A stretch of 34,204 nucleotides of DNA from JBFJVZ01 sp041623895 (GCA_041623895.1 JBFJVZ010000019.1:1-34204); one strand, 5' to 3'; shown: positions 17,901 to 26,342, numbered from the stretch's first letter. Numbers and translations: made by a program. The notes: a model not told the origin generated them from the sequence alone.

Positions 17901-20900
17901 CAGCGGTCACGTCCCTCAGGGCGTGTAAGAATTCACGCGGCTGCAGCATCGGATTGCGGCTTTGTACCGGTTCGACCAAAACCGCCGCCAACTCGTCGGC
18001 GAACTGACGAATCACATCAAGCGATTCAAAGTCGCCGTAGTCCAGCACGATCACGTCTTCGACCATGTGCGTTGGAATGCCGGGGATTTGTGGCAGCGAA
18101 TGTCGTTTGCCCTGGATAACGGTTGGTCTGACAACGACACAATCGACACGACCGTGGTAGGCGCCGGAGAACAATGCGATACGATCGCGACCCGTGACGG
18201 TCCGCGCAGCACGCAGTGCTCCCAAGACGGCTTCACTGCCGCTCAGCGAGTAAGTCATTCGGTCGGCGCCCGTTAATTCGCAAAACAGATCGGCAACTTT
18301 ACCAGCCAGAGGCGTCTGCGGACCAAGCTCCATCCCTTGTTGAAGTTGCTCCTGAATTGCCTCGGTGATGAACGGCGGCGAATGACCGAACAGATGTGCG
18401 CCGAAGCCCATGACGACGTCGACGTATTCGTTTCCGTCAATGTCCCAAATCCGAGAGCCCCGGGAACGCTGGGCCACGATCGGGTACACCAGTTCTTTCC
18501 ATTGCGGACGGAAGCCGGACACGGTGCGCGCATCCGCAAGATGCTGTCGGTGCGCCTGCGCGTGTTGTTTTGAGCCTCGCGTCTTGCCGTTGTATCGCTC
18601 GATGAATTGCTCGAGCAAGCCGCGCTGCTGCGGCGATAGTTCCGTGCTCGGACCCTTCTTCAGTGGCCGGAAAGGACCAAAGCCGCCGAATTTCTGCTCG
18701 CTGTTCTTGGGCGCATCGGGAAGCCGGGAAGGATCGATACGGCGCGAAGTGGGCGCCGGGACCGCTGACTCGGCTTGGCTTGTCGATGGCGGTTGGATCG
18801 AGGTTAGACGCTGAGCAATATCACCGGCTGCCGCGGGGTCCGCAGAGGAACGCAGCACATCCAATTGCTGACGCATGATCTCAAATTGCTGTTGGAAAAC
18901 TTGCTGGACCAGGTTCGAGTTGGCCGGATTCACCATCGCCGCAGCCGGTGACGTGGGAATCGCCAGCTCACCAACTTCCACCGCTTGCTGCGGCTGAACG
19001 TTTGCGGCCGGCGGCGACGCGAACGCTTGGGGTGGCAATTCTTGATCGATGTAATCGGCCAATGCATCCAATGTCGGCGCTTCTTCGAACAGCTGTCGAA
19101 AGGTAATCTTGACTTTGAACTTCTTTTGAAAGGCGACGTTGGCCCGAGTGAGAAACAAAGAGTCGAATCCCATTTCCAGAAACGTCGATTTGGGATCGAT
19201 CTCCGCCATGTCGATTCCGCTCAACTGCTGAAGGATGCTCTTCAGTTCGCTTAACACGGTTTGCTTGCGGTCGAGCAGGGCAGGGGAGGGCAGGGGAGCG
19301 GATGGATGCGATTGTGATCCGTCAACACTAAGCTGTGACTGTTCATTTTGGTTCACCTCAGCACTGGGACCGGCGGCCGGCGCGACTGGCTCAGGTTGGA
19401 ACGCGCCGGGCGGCAATTCTCGATCGATGTAGGCTGCCAACGCGTCCAACGTCGGAGCTTCCTCGAACAGCTGCCGGAAGGTGATCTTGACTTTGAACTT
19501 CTTTTGAAAAGCGACGTTGGCTCGTGTAAGAAATAAAGAATCGAATCCCATTTCCAGGAAACTTGCCGACGGCTGAATTGCTGCCGCGTCGATCCCACTC
19601 AGCTCGCACAGAATCTTAGTCAGCTCCTGGAGCACCGCAGCTTTGCGATCAACGGTCACGCTTACCGGCGGTGCCGGCGCCGGTACATTGCTGCCCTGGT
19701 GATCAATCGCGGTCAAGTTTGGTGCTTGATTGATCGGCGGCTGGCTGCTCAACCAGTATCTTTTTTGTTCAAACGGATAGCTTGGCAAGCTGACTCGCAA
19801 ACGCCGCTGGTCTTGGTAGAACTTCGACCAGTCGACTTCGATTCCAGCTGCCCACAGCTCGCCCAGTGCCGCCAATATGCAGGACAGATCGTGCTGTGTC
19901 TGCTGAACGTGTTTCAGGGAAGCCACGATTGCCGCAGATTCGCCATTTGCAGTTCGGTGTTGCTTGGCCAAGCTGTACAGCGTTTTGTTGGGGCCGACCT
20001 CCAAGAGGATGCGATTTGGTTCGCTTTGCAGTTCCACAATCCCGCGGCTGAACCGAACGGGATCGCGCAATTGTTTCGCCCAATAGGCGGGATCCTGCGC
20101 CTGGGCGTCACTAATCCAGTTGCCCGTCACGCCTGAGATGAAGGGAATCGTCGGGGCGCTGAGTCGCACGTTGCGCAACTCCGCCAGCAACTGTTCCACG
20201 ACGGGTTCCATCATGGGCGAATGAAACGCGTGTGAAGTGTGCAGGACGCGAGAGTGAACGCCTTCGTCAGAAAGCTGCTTGCTGAGCGCATCGATTTCTG
20301 CGGTGGGTCCGGAGACGACGGATAGCTCAGGAGCATTGCTGGCCGCCAACGCGAGTTCGCCAATTAACAGGCGTTGCACCTGTTGTTCAGGCAGAGAAAC
20401 TGCCAGCATGCTGCCCGCAGGTTGTTCCTGCATCAGCCGACCACGAATCGCCACGATCTTCAGCGCATCGCTGACCGAGAAGACGCCGGCCAGGGCAGCA
20501 GCGACGTATTCGCCGATACTGTGCCCGATCATGGCCGCTGGCTGGATGCCCCACGATTGCCACAGCCGGGCCAACGCATATTCCACCACAAACAACGCTG
20601 GTTGCGTGTAGCGCGTCTCGGTCAGCAACTCTCTGGCGCGCTCTTGCTGGGACGGTTCGGGGTAAAGCAGATCGCGGAGGTCTGTTGCCAGCAGCGGTTT
20701 CAGCTGTTCGCAGCATGCATCAACTTCATGCTTGAAGACTTTTTCATGCTCGTACAGCTCTCGCCCCATGTTGACATGTTGTGCGCCCTGGCCGGGGAAC
20801 ATGAATGCGATGGTGGCGGCAGCAACACTGGGCGGCGGATCGGGCTGCTTGCCGTCGTCAGATTCAAGCTTGGTAATGGCGTCGTTAATATCCTGGCAGA

Positions 20901-22413
20901 TCCAGCTGCGACGATAGGTCATGCTGCCACGACCCCGTTGCAAAGTGTAGGCAACGTCGGCCAGGTTCAAGTCAGGATTGGTTTTCAGATGTTCCGCCAG
21001 TTCCGCAGTGGCGCGGGCGAGAGCGTTGCCGGATTTGGCAGACAAAGTCAGTAGATGAAACGGTCGCGATGGCCCCGAAGATTCGACGTCGGGTGCTTCT
21101 TGGACAATGGCGTGAAAGTTCGTGCCTCCCAAGCCAAAGGAACTGATACCTGCCCGCCGCGGATATCCGGCGGTCTCCCAAGCTCGCAGCTTGTCGTTCA
21201 CGTAGAAAGGACTGTTGGCAAAATCGATTTGCGGATTCGGTTGTTTGAAATTCAGGCTGGCGGGGATTTGTTTATGTTTCAGCGCCAGCGCCGTTTTGAT
21301 CAGACCGGCCACACCTGCTCCGGCGTCCAGGTGACCGATATTGGTTTTCAAGGCGCCGATCGCGCAGTAGCCGCTGTCCTCTGTGCTTTCGCGGAACGCT
21401 TTGGTGAGGGCTGCGATTTCAATTGGATCGCCCAGTGTTGTGCCCGTACCGTGTGCTTCGACGTAGGAAATGGAGGAAGCCTCGACATCGGCAACGGCGA
21501 GTGCATCGGCAATCACAGCCGCTTGGCCGTCCACGCTGGGCGCGGTGAAACCGATCTTGCGAGAACCGTCATTGTTGATGGCGGTACCGAGGATCACACA
21601 TTCGATGTGGTCGCCGTCACGGATTGCATCGGGCAGTCGCTTCAGCACAACAACGCCTACTCCGCTGCCGTAAACACAACCTTTCGCATCGGCATCAAAC
21701 GCGCGACAGTACCCATCGGGCGACGGAATGCCGCCGTCCATATAGACGTAACCGGCGTGCAGCGGCACACGCACGCGCGCCCCGCCAGCCAATGCCATGT
21801 CACTCTCGCCGCTGAGCAGACTTTGGCAAGCCAGGTGGACGGCAACCCCCGAAGTTGAACAGGCTGACTGAACATTGATGCTGGGGCCGCTGAGATTTAG
21901 CTTGTAGGACACGCGCGTTGCTGGAAAATCTTTCTCGCTGCCCAGCATCGCGTCGTACAGGGCGCCTTGTTGCATTAAACCCTGATAGACGTGCGCGTTG
22001 TGAAGTAAATACGTGTTACGAGCGACGCCGCCGAAGACACCGACAGTTCCCGGGCAGTTCTCCGGGTCGTAGCCGGCATCTTGGATCGCGGCGTAGGCGG
22101 ATTGCAGAAACAGCCGATGTTGCGGATCCATCAACTCCGCCTCGCGCGGCGTGTACCCGAAAAAGGCTGCATCAAAGCAGTCCGCGTCCGCTAACGGTCC
22201 GCCCCGATTGACGTAATCAGGATCATTTAACTGCCGGTCATCCACGCCGGACGCCCGCAATTCATCGGGCGTAAACGGACGAACCGACTCAACGCCGTTG
22301 CGCAGGTTTCGCCAGAATTCGTTGATATTGTGCGCACCGGGAAATCGTCCCGCCATGCCGATGACGGCGATGGCGTCTTGCAAGTCTTGCTGTTGGAGAT
22401 TCACCTGATCCAT
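11932..22413 (-). CDS. Hybrid PKS-NRPS: KS-AT-ACP-ACP-AMT-C-A(Gly)-MT-PCP-TE
   Basis: A very large assembly-line enzyme. Residue numbers count from a TTG at 22431; ATG at residue 7 (22413, GGAA upstream) is the likelier start. Domains: KS about 20-445 (C191, H327, H367); AT 542-835 (GHSIG S638; HAFH 734-737, predicting malonyl-CoA); ACP1 (S965) and ACP2 (S1091); a class-III PLP aminotransferase 1305-1700 (K1547, D1519); C domain 1765-2200 with intact HHLVCDG at 1898-1904; A domain 2225-2715 with specificity residues D,I,L,Q,L,G,M,V,W, close to the glycine code; a PKS-type methyltransferase about 2740-3105 (ILEVGGGGG at 2929); PCP (S3160); TE 3218-3475. KS-AT-ACP-AMT-C resembles McyE and iturin-type synthases that make beta-amino acids. 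The TE has C3290 in GYCMG and lacks the usual histidine. It follows the NRPS gene with no gap and should take its serine-derived chain. Confidence 0.95.
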   Translation of the reverse strand: MDQVNLQQQDLQDAIAVIGMAGRFPGAHNINEFWRNLRNGVESVRPFTPDELRASGVDDRQLNDPDYVNRGGPLADADCFDAAFFGYTPREAELMDPQHRLFLQSAYAAIQDAGYDPENCPGTVGVFGGVARNTYLLHNAHVYQGLMQQGALYDAMLGSEKDFPATRVSYKLNLSGPSINVQSACSTSGVAVHLACQSLLSGESDMALAGGARVRVPLHAGYVYMDGGIPSPDGYCRAFDADAKGCVYGSGVGVVVLKRLPDAIRDGDHIECVILGTAINNDGSRKIGFTAPSVDGQAAVIADALAVADVEASSISYVEAHGTGTTLGDPIEIAALTKAFRESTEDSGYCAIGALKTNIGHLDAGAGVAGLIKTALALKHKQIPASLNFKQPNPQIDFANSPFYVNDKLRAWETAGYPRRAGISSFGLGGTNFHAIVQEAPDVESSGPSRPFHLLTLSAKSGNALARATAELAEHLKTNPDLNLADVAYTLQRGRGSMTYRRSWICQDINDAITKLESDDGKQPDPPPSVAAATIAFMFPGQGAQHVNMGRELYEHEKVFKHEVDACCEQLKPLLATDLRDLLYPEPSQQERARELLTETRYTQPALFVVEYALARLWQSWGIQPAAMIGHSIGEYVAAALAGVFSVSDALKIVAIRGRLMQEQPAGSMLAVSLPEQQVQRLLIGELALAASNAPELSVVSGPTAEIDALSKQLSDEGVHSRVLHTSHAFHSPMMEPVVEQLLAELRNVRLSAPTIPFISGVTGNWISDAQAQDPAYWAKQLRDPVRFSRGIVELQSEPNRILLEVGPNKTLYSLAKQHRTANGESAAIVASLKHVQQTQHDLSCILAALGELWAAGIEVDWSKFYQDQRRLRVSLPSYPFEQKRYWLSSQPPINQAPNLTAIDHQGSNVPAPAPPVSVTVDRKAAVLQELTKILCELSGIDAAAIQPSASFLEMGFDSLFLTRANVAFQKKFKVKITFRQLFEEAPTLDALAAYIDRELPPGAFQPEPVAPAAGPSAEVNQNEQSQLSVDGSQSHPSAPLPSPALLDRKQTVLSELKSILQQLSGIDMAEIDPKSTFLEMGFDSLFLTRANVAFQKKFKVKITFRQLFEEAPTLDALADYIDQELPPQAFASPPAANVQPQQAVEVGELAIPTSPAAAMVNPANSNLVQQVFQQQFEIMRQQLDVLRSSADPAAAGDIAQRLTSIQPPSTSQAESAVPAPTSRRIDPSRLPDAPKNSEQKFGGFGPFRPLKKGPSTELSPQQRGLLEQFIERYNGKTRGSKQHAQAHRQHLADARTVSGFRPQWKELVYPIVAQRSRGSRIWDIDGNEYVDVVMGFGAHLFGHSPPFITEAIQEQLQQGMELGPQTPLAGKVADLFCELTGADRMTYSLSGSEAVLGALRAARTVTGRDRIALFSGAYHGRVDCVVVRPTVIQGKRHSLPQIPGIPTHMVEDVIVLDYGDFESLDVIRQFADELAAVLVEPVQSRNPMLQPREFLHALRDVTAECDVALIFDEVITGFRSHPGGAQAHFGVQADMATYGKAVGGGMPISVLGGRREFLDVFDGGMWNFGDDSFPESSVTFLGGTHVRHPLSVASTHAALQHLQQQGPELQRLLNQKTTRFAAELNSFFQQAGVPAQIEHFSSLFMVRCHEAFEFSGLFFPLLREKGIHIYEDYPCFLSTAHSDADIGFIIDAVKAAVGDMQHGGLLSEQDAITVPEFADTTATPTVVETTPPPAITTMSANTKSPDKSAASQASLAPLTMPPTEAQKEIWIASQLGDEASCAFNQAFRFQFTGELKPDFLREAIQQVIGRHDALRLSFSRDGSQMTFAEHLEIEVPLVDLSDLDQDRQQDRLQELCKAESSTPFDLVDRPLLRAQLIKCANAEWYLFFTFHHLVCDGFSIGTLTQDLSLAYASISQGLEPQFGPVMQYSEYTTWQRSQKSEPGFADAEKYYLDQFAATPPFLEIPSDRPRPATKTFDCGELNRCLDTSLTQELKRLSVQSGVSLFSTLYAAMNVLLHRLSGQNDLVLGVPMAGQTVVGHDELVGHCVNMHPMRCFVSGDMTFSEHLKSCQSRILDMLDHSNYTLGSLFEKLDLPRHPSRNLLLSVHFNVERLTPVVRFADMDLKVSCCRRAFHLHELAFNFVETDNQLDFVFSFNRDLYDETTAARWMANYESLLWSIVSDPDQQIAELGVVPSGERKLLIEDWNNTFCDLGQDGCVHKFVEATAAQTPDRIAIEDSSTTLTYGELNEQANRLAHRFRQLGAGPESLIGVYLSRSADMVIGILGILKAGAAYVPLDPAFPKQRLNFMIDDSQLSLLLTEQKLSDDDIQRPAGVVLVDDLLAESTTPESSDNPDFAIQSDALAYVIYTSGSTGKPKGVQITHRAFANFLKSMQRKPGMVADDRLLAVTTLSFDIAGLELFLPLICGGTVQIVDSEVAADALKLSEVVDRSGATIMQATPATWRMLIEAGWQGSEKLKVLCGGEALPRDLIDPLLERCGQLWNMYGPTETTVWSSVQQITSSTEVISIGRPIDNTEMYILDDQLQPVPVGVAGKLYIGGDGLSRGYLNRPELTSERFIRHPFQPQEDARIYETGDLARYLSDGRIECLGRTDHQVKIRGYRIELGEIEARLAEVANLEQAAVTVYEPAPGDQRLVAYYTTSNGQTTFDTDLLQTHLRSGLPDYMVPRVFVRLERMPLTPNRKVDRKALPAPNTINNNSPRVQLLLEDLESIVSGLSRQADELERDSKIVRVGEVPDLENSLNQLCRAHICRYLVAADPEFRNGAVRAIEDQRIALKVLPAFQKFHLAMLDMLEQDGVIERNDDQFRVLEDPIALSDTGPLEQRVRAACPGFEGTLTMLDHCSQQYREVLSGEIPGVSVLFVDGKRDFLERTLRQETAEHKNLAVYRTLARQLVVDLARQRSLRILEVGGGGGQLTWELATALKDLDVHYTFTDVGPSIVDAARREAQQRGLDSIEFQVLDITKAPAEQGFQLESFDIILGLNVVHATADLNESLGNLATLLAAGGFLGLIEYVKSRRWDDLIWGVTEGWWCFADDYRKQSVLIDVGSWEQALRDAQFCHVRGLPIGPSRDHTDAALILGTAPGSISEASRIEARQKNESRPRDAIELQLSQIWESLLQVKPVGIHDDFFDLGGHSLLAVQFVLQVEKTYGKRLPFATLLQARTIAELADLIRSEHWTPNWNCLVPIRPGGSKKPLFLIHAAGGNVLVYDDLARHLGDDQPVYGLQCQGLDGKQPLHRSVEQMAEAYLNEIREFQPHGPYMLGGYCMGGTVALEIARQLYEQDEEVALVALLDCHNWAKLPPVSRLGRCYYQLQKLDFHWRNLWQLPSREKRRFLSGKFSELRRRKSVWYDTIMPTARRTNDASSIDGSLAALWKNNEDIAARYVPTSYPGRITQFCPIKNYFMLQTGQTGWEDIAQGGVDVRTLRVYPAGMLMEPYVQQLASEMTKAISQGLMDLDVSASADNTAEEERAALTR
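19030..19560 (-). repeat. Tandem acyl-carrier-protein duplication within the PKS-NRPS
   Basis: Two ACP segments, 19408-19560 (ACP1) and 19030-19182 (ACP2), are spaced 378 bp (126 codons) apart. Over about 40 residues, from FLEMGFDSLF through the LDALA segment, the proteins are identical. The DNA differs at scattered, mostly third-codon positions. Both carry the phosphopantetheine serine, so both should be active. The linkers around them differ completely. Confidence 0.9.
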
Positions 22414-22427
22414 CGTTTTCCGTTCAA

Positions 22428-25400
22428 TCAATTCTTGGTTCGTCTTCGCCGTGCTCTTTGTTGTTTTTGTTGCTCCTTGCGGTTTCTCGCCATCGATTGT
22501 CTATCCGCCCACCGTTGGTTGTTGGCATCGCTTGTGACTGGTGGTTGGTAGCCAAACTCCACTGCCAATTCCCAGGTGATATCCCCTAACAGGTCAGCCT
22601 GCGAACCGTGTTTCCAGCGATCGGCCCGTTCCGGGTCAATGCGTCCGTGACGCAGGAAGTTGACATCACCCATTGGCGTGGATTCGGAATGGATTCCATC
22701 CACCATCTTTTGCTCGCGATTCTCATACGGGGTCAACAGATCAGCGTGGAAAGGAAGTCCCAGTCCCTGGCAGAGCATTTGCATGCTCGCTGCCGGCTGT
22801 TCCAACAAGTCCTCAAAGCGGAGCCGCACTTGCCGGGATTTGGGAACGCCGTTTAGAAACTCGACAATATTCTGGTGGCTGAGCGTCCACACCAATTCGG
22901 CCAGTTCGCGGCTGTCAAAGTCGTGGTCTTTCAAGTACAGCACCTGCTCCATGTGCAGTTCTTGGAAAGATTGGACCATGGCGCAGGGGTGGCGTACGAG
23001 GTGAATGTACAGCGGATCGCGAAAATCCTGTTCCGCCTTTGCCAAGACGGCGGGGTCGAGCGCGTATGAGGGAGTCTTATCAAGCAGAATGCGATCGCCA
23101 ATGGACTCCTGCAAGATGCGATAGAAGTCCTTGGTGGTGTAGTCCTCCCGCTCGTACTTTTGCATGATCTGTTTCGCTTGCTGCGCATCGCAATGTTGCA
23201 AATCCATGATCGTGCGAAGTGTTCCCTCGGCCCATGCGCTGAACTTGTCCGTAAAAGCACTGGCACGTTCCGAGAGCGTATGGAAACACAGCAGTTGTAA
23301 TTCCGGGGCGGCGAACAGTCGGGGATGCCCGGCTAACATCACGCGTAACAGCGTCGTTCCCGACCTGGGCGGCGCCAGGATAAACATTGCCGGCGGGTTT
23401 TTCTCTGCAGCGCTGCGTTGACCCGGCATGGCTGCCAGTGGCGGGACAGAATCGCGCATTCGCTGCAGCATCGCGGCATCGACACGGCGAACAGCTTGCC
23501 CGCCGCCGCGTCTGGATGCTGCCGAACCGTCGTCGTGCCCAAGCCAGTTGGCGACGGCCGCACCATAATCGCGATTCAGAAATGCCGCGTAGTCGGCCAC
23601 GGTTGGATTCTCGAAGATCGTGACCACGTAAATGAATTCATCGAGCGATGATTGCAACTCATTGATAAACATTGCCGCCTGAATGGAGTCACCGCCAAGT
23701 TCAAAGAAACGGTCGTGAACACCGATCTGATCGACCTTCAAGATTCGACACCAGATGTCTGCCAACCGGCGTTCTAACTCAGACCGAGCTGGGACCAACT
23801 GCTGGTCCAGTTTCGGTCTCGATCGCGGCGGTTCGGGAAGTGCCTTTCGATCCAGCTTGCCATTGGGAGAAAGCGGCAATTCGTCCACAAACATGAACAA
23901 GGCCGGTGTCATGTACTCCGGTAGTTTTTTTTGCAGGAATTCGCGAACCTCGTCAATCAATGTAGCAGGTTTGCTCCAATAACGACGCGGCTGCTCAAAA
24001 TCGGCGGCGGCAACATGATCACGTGCGGCTGAAGCTTCAGTGCTGACTCCGTAAACCATGAACAAACCGGCGTCCTGGACCAGCGACACAGGCTCAGCGA
24101 CGAAATCGTAGCCTCGCTCGGTAAGCAGCGTGGTCACTTGATTGAGCCGACCGTCGATGTCGTGCACTTCAATGACGATTTGTCGAATCTTTTTCCAATC
24201 GTCGGGTTCAATGCCTGCGAGGACTTCGTGTTCGCTCTTTTCGACATCGATTTTCAGCAAATCGATGCGCTCGATCCCTTGCTCACGGACAACTTGTGAC
24301 AGTGTCTTTAACTGGCAGGAAAATGTCTCCGTACTCAGCCGTTGCCGTACCAAATCATTGATCACGTCGTCTGACAGCTCGGCTTCCTTGCGATCAGCCA
24401 ACTGCTCGTTGACGAGATAAGACTTGACGACTTGATGTTCCTCGGCAGAGTTGGCGAAACGACCGGAGATGATGGTGGCGTGGGGATAATAGGTGAATTC
24501 GGTCGTCTTCGGCTCACTACCAAGTCCGATCGGCAGCGCTTTGATATTCAGGTCGTATAACTCGGCATTGGTTTTCAACGCTTCATAGATCGGCGGCAGG
24601 GGCTCAAATGCGTAAACGGAGACATCCGCCGCCGCAGCGGCAGCCAGCAGCGAGAACATCCCAATATTTGCGCCGACGTCGAACACGCAATCACCCGGAT
24701 TGATCGTGATCCCATGTTTCGTGTAGCCGGGCTGATCAAAGATCTCGCGATAACAGAAATCCGTCTCTGCTTTGTTGATCTGGCGTACGATCAAACCGTT
24801 GGGTAACTCGTAAGGTGTCCAGGCTGCCGCGGCGCCCTGTCGTTCCAGTTCCAGCAACTTCGAGAGAGCCGGAGCACGCTTCGAATCCGCTACCAGATAC
24901 GCCACCAGGCGTCGGTCACCAGGCCCGTATTCTTTGTCCGCCACCGCGGCCTGACGAATTGCCGGATGCGTACCCAGCACCGATTCGATCTCGGTCAGCT
25001 CGATCCGAAAACCTCGGATTTTGACCTGCCCGTCGATGCGACCCAGGTATTCGATATTGCCGTCAGACAGATAACGGGCCAAATCGCCTGTCTTGTACAA
25101 GCGCGCTTCAGGGTCATCGGAAAATGGGTCCGGAATGAATTTCTCACGCGTCAATTCTGGGCGGTTCAGATAACCGCGCGCCACCTGCACGCCGCCGATG
25201 TGCAATTCCCCCGAATCGCCCAGCGGCACCGGTTGCAGGTCTTCGTCCAGCAGATGAATCTGCGTATTGGCAACGGGCCGGCCGATGGGCACGGTTGTTC
25301 GTGAATCGCCCCGCTGGCACTGCCAGTAGGTGACGTCGACGGCGGCCTCGGTCGGCCCGTACAAGTTATGAAGTTTGGCGTCGAGTCGCTCGAAGAATTG

Positions 25401-26342
25401 ATGTTGCAGATCGGCCGGCAGTGCTTCACCGCTGCAGATCACATCCCGCAAGGAGGCACATCGCTGCAGGCTGGGTTCCTGCAGAAAGACCCTCAGCATC
25501 GAAGGCACGAAGTGCATCACCGTGACTTGCTGCGATTGGATCAGGTCGCACAGGTAGTTACTGTCCAAGTGTCCCCGCGGCTTGGCCAGGACCAGCTTGG
25601 CGCCGGCGATCAGGGGCCAGAAGAACTCCCACACTGAGACATCGAAACTGGCCGGCGTTTTTTGCAGAACCGTATCCTTGCCATCAAGCTGGTACTCTTC
25701 CTGCATCCAAAGCAAGCGGTTGCAAATCCCGCGGTGCGTATTCATCGCTCCCTTGGGACGGCCAGTCGACCCGGACGTGTAGATAACGTAGGCCAGGTTG
25801 TCTGGCTTCGCTGCATCCGTAATGTGCGTGCTGGGCTGCCCGGCAATCTCGCCCTCGCCATCCACAACCACCACCCGCGGGGCGTCCGGGAGAGAGTCCA
25901 ATAACTTGTGTGCGGTATCAAGTAGATGCCGCTGGGTCAGCACAATGGCCGGGCGGGCATCGTCGATCGTCTGCCGTAACCGCTCGGCCGGGTAGTCCGG
26001 GTCCAGCGGGACGTAGGCGGCACCGGCATTCAAAACTCCCAACAATCCGATCGGCAATTCCAGCGATCGCTCCATCAACACGCCGACCAGCGATTCGGGA
26101 CCAAGTCCTGCGGCCACCAAGAAGTGAGCCACCTGATTGGCACGTGCTGTCAGTTCCGCGTAAGTCAAAGACTTACCTTCATAAACGACGGCAATACCAT
26201 CTGAACTACGCAGCGCCTGCTGCTCGATCAAATGATGCAAGCACACATCGGGCGGATAGCTTCGCTGTGTGTCGTTCCAGTGGGGCTGTGGGTATTGCGT
26301 AGCTGCATCCCCGCGACCGCATGTTTGTTGATTGCTGATCAC
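22428..26342 (-). CDS. NRPS loading module: A(Ser)/FkbM-methyltransferase-PCP-sulfotransferase
   Basis: A protein of 1304 residues with no condensation domain, so it is probably the loading module. The A domain (about 35-480 and 790-840) has YTSGSTGRPKG at 188-198 and specificity residues D234, V235, W238, H277, I302, S304, L327, V335, D336, K829, matching the serine code. Between core motifs A8 and A9 it is interrupted by an FkbM-type methyltransferase (about 500-770; VFDVGANIGMFSL at 553). A PCP (GGDS, S886) follows. A PAPS sulfotransferase domain (985-1265) then carries the phosphosulfate motif PPRSGTTLL at 991, the 3'-phosphate motif LVRHPCAMVQS at 1115 and DKTPSYALDP at 1088. The Arg/Lys-rich tail (1280-1304) may dock to the next protein. 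The start is GTG at 26342, as no in-frame ATG lies within the first 90 codons. Its stop overlaps a TTG of the next gene, so coupling is tight. Confidence 0.95.
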   Translation of the reverse strand: MISNQQTCGRGDAATQYPQPHWNDTQRSYPPDVCLHHLIEQQALRSSDGIAVVYEGKSLTYAELTARANQVAHFLVAAGLGPESLVGVLMERSLELPIGLLGVLNAGAAYVPLDPDYPAERLRQTIDDARPAIVLTQRHLLDTAHKLLDSLPDAPRVVVVDGEGEIAGQPSTHITDAAKPDNLAYVIYTSGSTGRPKGAMNTHRGICNRLLWMQEEYQLDGKDTVLQKTPASFDVSVWEFFWPLIAGAKLVLAKPRGHLDSNYLCDLIQSQQVTVMHFVPSMLRVFLQEPSLQRCASLRDVICSGEALPADLQHQFFERLDAKLHNLYGPTEAAVDVTYWQCQRGDSRTTVPIGRPVANTQIHLLDEDLQPVPLGDSGELHIGGVQVARGYLNRPELTREKFIPDPFSDDPEARLYKTGDLARYLSDGNIEYLGRIDGQVKIRGFRIELTEIESVLGTHPAIRQAAVADKEYGPGDRRLVAYLVADSKRAPALSKLLELERQGAAAAWTPYELPNGLIVRQINKAETDFCYREIFDQPGYTKHGITINPGDCVFDVGANIGMFSLLAAAAAADVSVYAFEPLPPIYEALKTNAELYDLNIKALPIGLGSEPKTTEFTYYPHATIISGRFANSAEEHQVVKSYLVNEQLADRKEAELSDDVINDLVRQRLSTETFSCQLKTLSQVVREQGIERIDLLKIDVEKSEHEVLAGIEPDDWKKIRQIVIEVHDIDGRLNQVTTLLTERGYDFVAEPVSLVQDAGLFMVYGVSTEASAARDHVAAADFEQPRRYWSKPATLIDEVREFLQKKLPEYMTPALFMFVDELPLSPNGKLDRKALPEPPRSRPKLDQQLVPARSELERRLADIWCRILKVDQIGVHDRFFELGGDSIQAAMFINELQSSLDEFIYVVTIFENPTVADYAAFLNRDYGAAVANWLGHDDGSAASRRGGGQAVRRVDAAMLQRMRDSVPPLAAMPGQRSAAEKNPPAMFILAPPRSGTTLLRVMLAGHPRLFAAPELQLLCFHTLSERASAFTDKFSAWAEGTLRTIMDLQHCDAQQAKQIMQKYEREDYTTKDFYRILQESIGDRILLDKTPSYALDPAVLAKAEQDFRDPLYIHLVRHPCAMVQSFQELHMEQVLYLKDHDFDSRELAELVWTLSHQNIVEFLNGVPKSRQVRLRFEDLLEQPAASMQMLCQGLGLPFHADLLTPYENREQKMVDGIHSESTPMGDVNFLRHGRIDPERADRWKHGSQADLLGDITWELAVEFGYQPPVTSDANNQRWADRQSMARNRKEQQKQQRARRRRTKN

